Both the position numbers and the translations under genes were made by a program. This document shows, piece by piece, positions 61,330 to 64,000 of a stretch of 64,000 nucleotides of DNA. The number at the start of each line of letters is the position of its first letter. Position 1 is the first letter of the stretch. The notes under the pieces are model-generated. The model had not been told where the DNA came from. It did no database searches and worked only from the letters and a program-made list of their open reading frames with translations. This DNA is from an uncultured bacterium (GTDB lineage: Bacteria > Cyanobacteriota > Vampirovibrionia > Gastranaerophilales > Gastranaerophilaceae), in contig CASFPN010000015.1 of assembly GCA_949296425.1 (NCBI GenBank), forward strand, positions 1-64,000, in the 5' to 3' direction.

Positions 61330-63820
61330 TACAATAAGGATAAATGAATTAGCAAAAGAATTAGGGCTTACAAGTAAGGAAGTTATAGAAAAATTCTCTC
61401 AAATTTCCGTAACAGGCAAAACTCATTCAAGCACGGTTACCCTTGAGCAGGTAAATAGACTAAAGGAATTTATTTCATCCGGCGGTGTTAAAGAAGCTAA
61501 AAAACCTAAAGCATTTGTTGTTAAAAAAGCTAAAACGCCTGACAGTGAACCGGAGGTAAAAGAAGAAGTTAAAGAAGAAAAAAAATCCGAAACAAAAAAC
61601 ATGATACCAAAAGTTGAAGTGGTAAAAAATAAACCACAGAATCGTTTGGAAATTGTTCGCCGTGCTCCTCAAAGACCGCTAACTGAAAGAACTGCTGATT
61701 CTGCTAAACGTTCAACCCCAAGACCAGAAAGAGCCCAAAGGAGTGAAAAAGGTGAAAAGGGTAAACCTTTTCCGGCTAAAAAGGATGGTAATGCACCGGC
61801 AAAAAAACCTTTTGAAAGACCGGCAGGAGAAAGAAAACCTATTCAAAGGACAATTATTTCACAGGATATTTACGAAAATAAAGGTTCGGGTAAAAGACGA
61901 TCTGGAGATAACAAGAAAAAAGGTAAAGATTTTAATTCAAAAAAAGAAGAACAGGAAAGAATTTCTTTAGAAAAAGCTGCAGCACAAAAGCATAAAAAAA
62001 AGGTTCATAAGGAAGAAGAAGTTAAAGAAGTTAAACAAATTGTTGTAAACCGTGCGATGACAATCAGTGAGCTTGCTGACAAGATTCAAAAGACGCCTGC
62101 TGAAATAGTAAAATTTTTGATGTTTCAAGGCATTATGGCAACTGTAAACCAGCTTATAGACGTTGATGTTATAAAAAAAGTCTGTGCAGAATATAACTTG
62201 GAAGTTCTTGACGAAGACTTAGACGCCTATATGGAAGAAGAATTGGAAAAAGAAGAAAAAGTTAAAAAACTTACCGAAGTAGACAAAAAATTATTGAAAA
62301 AACGCGCACCTGTTGTTAGTATTATGGGTCACGTTGACCACGGTAAAACAACACTCCTTGATAGTATAAGAGCTTCCAAGCACAAAATTGTCGCAACGGA
62401 AGTCGGCGGTATTACCCAGTCAATAGGTGCTTATACTGTTTATCTTGATAATAACAATGAAAAGAAAATTGTATTTGTTGATACTCCCGGGCACGAAGCA
62501 TTTACCGAGATGAGAGCACGCGGAGCAAAAGCAACCGATATTGCTATTCTTGTTGTTGCCGCAGACGACGGTATTATGCCACAGACAATTGAAGCTATAA
62601 ATCACGCGAAAGCCGCTGAAGTTCCAATAATTGTTGCAGTTAACAAAATTGATAAACCGGGTGCTAATCCCGATAAAATTTTGCAGCAATTAACGGAACA
62701 CGGTCTTGTTCCGGAAGAATGGGGCGGAGATACAATTACAGTCAAAGTATCTGCTTTGCAAGGTACAGGTATTGACGAACTTTTGGAATATATTCTTCTG
62801 GTTGCCGATTTGCAGGATCTCAAAGCAAATCCGAAGGCTGAGGCATCAGGGGTTGTTATTGAAGCTAACCTTGATAAAGGTAAAGGTCCTGTTGCAACGC
62901 TGCTTGTTCAAAACGGAACTCTGCGTGTGGGGAATTGTATTGTTGTTGGTACAGCGTGTGGTCGTGTAAGGGCACTTTTGTCTGACAGTGGTGAAAGAAT
63001 CCAGAAAGCCGAGCCGTCTACACCTGTTGAAATTCTAGGTTTAACTGAAGTGCCTCAGGCTGGAGATTATTTTGAAGTTGTGAAAAATGAAAAAGAAATG
63101 AAAGCAATTGTTGAAGAACGCAAAGAAAAAGAACGCAGCAAACGTCTGGATGCTATGCTGCCAGCTCATGTAAGACGTGAGGCAGTGGCTGGAGAAGATG
63201 ATATTCCTCAATTGAATTTGATTATCAAAGCAAACACAAATGGTGCGGCGGAAGCTGTTTCACAGGCTATTGCACAGCTTGATTCCAAAGAAATTAAAAC
63301 AAAAATTATTCATGTTGGTGTAGGTGATATCTCGGAAGCTGACGTTATGCTTGCTTCTGCATCAAACGCTTTAATTTTAGGTTTTACTGTAAAAGAAGAC
63401 GCCAATGCTCTTGCAGCAGCTGAAAAAGAAGGCGTTACAATCAAGAAATACGATATCATTTATCAAATTCTGGAAGATATGGAAAAAACAATGTTATCGC
63501 TTCTTGAACCTGAAATTAAAGAGGTTGAACTCGGTAAGGCAGAAGTACGTCAGGTGTTTACAATCGGTAAGACAACAAGAATTGCCGGCTGCTATGTAAC
63601 CGAAGGTAAAATTGTAAGAAGTAAAGATGCTGTTCTTATACGTGACGGCAAAGAAATATTCCGCGGCGCAATTGATCAGCTGAAGCGTTTCAAAGACGAT
63701 GTAAAAGAAGTTGCTCAAGGTTTTGAATGCGGTATATCATTTAGCAAATGGAATGATATTGAAGTCGGCGATATTATAGAAGTTTCTACAAAAGAAGAAG
63801 TTGAACGGCAGAGTCTTTAA
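61319..63820 (+). CDS. infB: Translation initiation factor IF-2
   Basis: 833 residues. An IF2_N-type helical domain at 1-50 ([20 protein letters not shown]), a Lys/Arg/Glu/Pro-rich linker at 60-240, a second IF2_N domain at 245-300 ([20 protein letters not shown]), then the GTPase: GHVDHGKTT near 336, [15 protein letters not shown] near 386, NKID near 440, SALQGTG near 480; domains II-IV follow and bind fMet-tRNA. AAGGAAAA precedes ATG 61319. The linker is longer in charged residues than average but within the known range. Confidence 0.97.
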   Translation: MSFDTIRINELAKELGLTSKEVIEKFSQISVTGKTHSSTVTLEQVNRLKEFISSGGVKEAKKPKAFVVKKAKTPDSEPEVKEEVKEEKKSETKNMIPKVEVVKNKPQNRLEIVRRAPQRPLTERTADSAKRSTPRPERAQRSEKGEKGKPFPAKKDGNAPAKKPFERPAGERKPIQRTIISQDIYENKGSGKRRSGDNKKKGKDFNSKKEEQERISLEKAAAQKHKKKVHKEEEVKEVKQIVVNRAMTISELADKIQKTPAEIVKFLMFQGIMATVNQLIDVDVIKKVCAEYNLEVLDEDLDAYMEEELEKEEKVKKLTEVDKKLLKKRAPVVSIMGHVDHGKTTLLDSIRASKHKIVATEVGGITQSIGAYTVYLDNNNEKKIVFVDTPGHEAFTEMRARGAKATDIAILVVAADDGIMPQTIEAINHAKAAEVPIIVAVNKIDKPGANPDKILQQLTEHGLVPEEWGGDTITVKVSALQGTGIDELLEYILLVADLQDLKANPKAEASGVVIEANLDKGKGPVATLLVQNGTLRVGNCIVVGTACGRVRALLSDSGERIQKAEPSTPVEILGLTEVPQAGDYFEVVKNEKEMKAIVEERKEKERSKRLDAMLPAHVRREAVAGEDDIPQLNLIIKANTNGAAEAVSQAIAQLDSKEIKTKIIHVGVGDISEADVMLASASNALILGFTVKEDANALAAAEKEGVTIKKYDIIYQILEDMEKTMLSLLEPEIKEVELGKAEVRQVFTIGKTTRIAGCYVTEGKIVRSKDAVLIRDGKEIFRGAIDQLKRFKDDVKEVAQGFECGISFSKWNDIEVGDIIEVSTKEEVERQSL

Positions 63821-63909
63821 AAAATCAATATTTTCATTTTTTGTCAATCCGAAGCGGTAATTTATTTTTTGGTATTTTATGCTATAATTTTTTTACTAAG
63901 GAGAAAATT

Positions 63910-64000
63910 ATGACTCTAAGAAATGAACGTGTAAGAAAAGAATTAATGCGCGATATCTCTGATATATTAAGGAAAGAAGTCAGAGGACTTGCAGGTGTTG
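63910..64000 (+). CDS. rbfA: Ribosome-binding factor A (partial, 5' end)
   Basis: Thirty residues before the window ends. LRNERVRKELMRDISDILRK and EVRGLAGV are the RbfA N-terminal pattern. AAGGAG lies before ATG 63910. It follows infB by 90 bases, the standard infB-rbfA order. RbfA helps 30S maturation. Confidence 0.9.
   Translation, partial: MTLRNERVRKELMRDISDILRKEVRGLAGV

Overview
The window is AT-rich, densely coded chromosome, most likely from an uncultured gut member of the non-photosynthetic cyanobacterial relatives (Melainabacteria/Vampirovibrionia, Gastranaerophilales type). The reasons are family resemblance only: an outer membrane (BamA, Skp/OmpH), many proteins of the AFTLAEVLITLGIIGVVAAM prepilin type, SpmA/SpmB without other sporulation genes, an ADP-forming acetyl-CoA synthetase, glucan enzymes with a short N-terminal F-x-G tag, and an MGLAASQ-type secreted protein. 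No search was run, so the taxonomy is inference.

Layout. 1-576: end of an rRNA operon (23S 3' end, 5S, terminator). 600-9150: small conserved proteins, spmAB, a frame-disrupted prepilin gene, a His-rich EF-hand-like protein, acetyl-CoA synthetase (ADP-forming), a radical SAM enzyme with a divergent Cys-rich 34-residue ORF, and a membrane protein. 9300-25300: a GH77 glucanotransferase, a tight bamA-ompH-udp-flhA(C-domain) run, rsmI, a sugar-binding lipoprotein, era, a first poly-G prepilin locus, an OmpR-type regulator and speH. 25400-29800: small membrane ORFs, an XRE regulator facing a LysM protein with a G8 tract, rpsP and an MGLAASQ-type protein. 30005-42773: a compact, almost wholly minus-strand P22-like head/packaging cassette (TerS, TerL, portal, coat, adaptor, stabilisation protein, amidase) without visible integrase, replication or tape-measure genes. 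42969-64000: SPASM radical SAM, ZIP transporter, fliI, secA, a second poly-G prepilin locus, ychF, a 1374-residue GH13-like protein, ahcY, glycosyltransferase, TerC-like protein, a third poly-G prepilin locus, then prfA-ylxR-infB-rbfA.

The most unusual signal is at the prepilin genes. Three loci (22932, 49034, 58829) share one design: a strong ribosome-binding site and ATG, a short leader ORF, a run of exactly ten G, and then a prepilin reading frame one base out of register. One extra G would join leader and prepilin at all three. In two loci the prepilin frame has no start codon of its own before the hydrophobic pilin segment, and in the third its only own ATG lies upstream of the likely transcription start. 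The 59-118 codons between tract and pilin are stop-free in that one frame although partly built from dispersed repeats. A fourth prepilin gene (3366-2562) has a similar leader with a C6 run and a different offset, and a LysM gene carries G8 in its 15th-17th codons. This looks like slipped-strand phase variation, or transcriptional or ribosomal slippage, controlling a surface-protein family; systematic under-calling of G11 in the assembly must be excluded first.

Other signals: promoters placed so that prfA, era, spmA, fliI, rsmI and the gene at 608 would be leaderless; a soluble FlhA C-domain fused to a DUF4177-like domain; and a recurrent N-terminal F-x-G tag on unrelated proteins.
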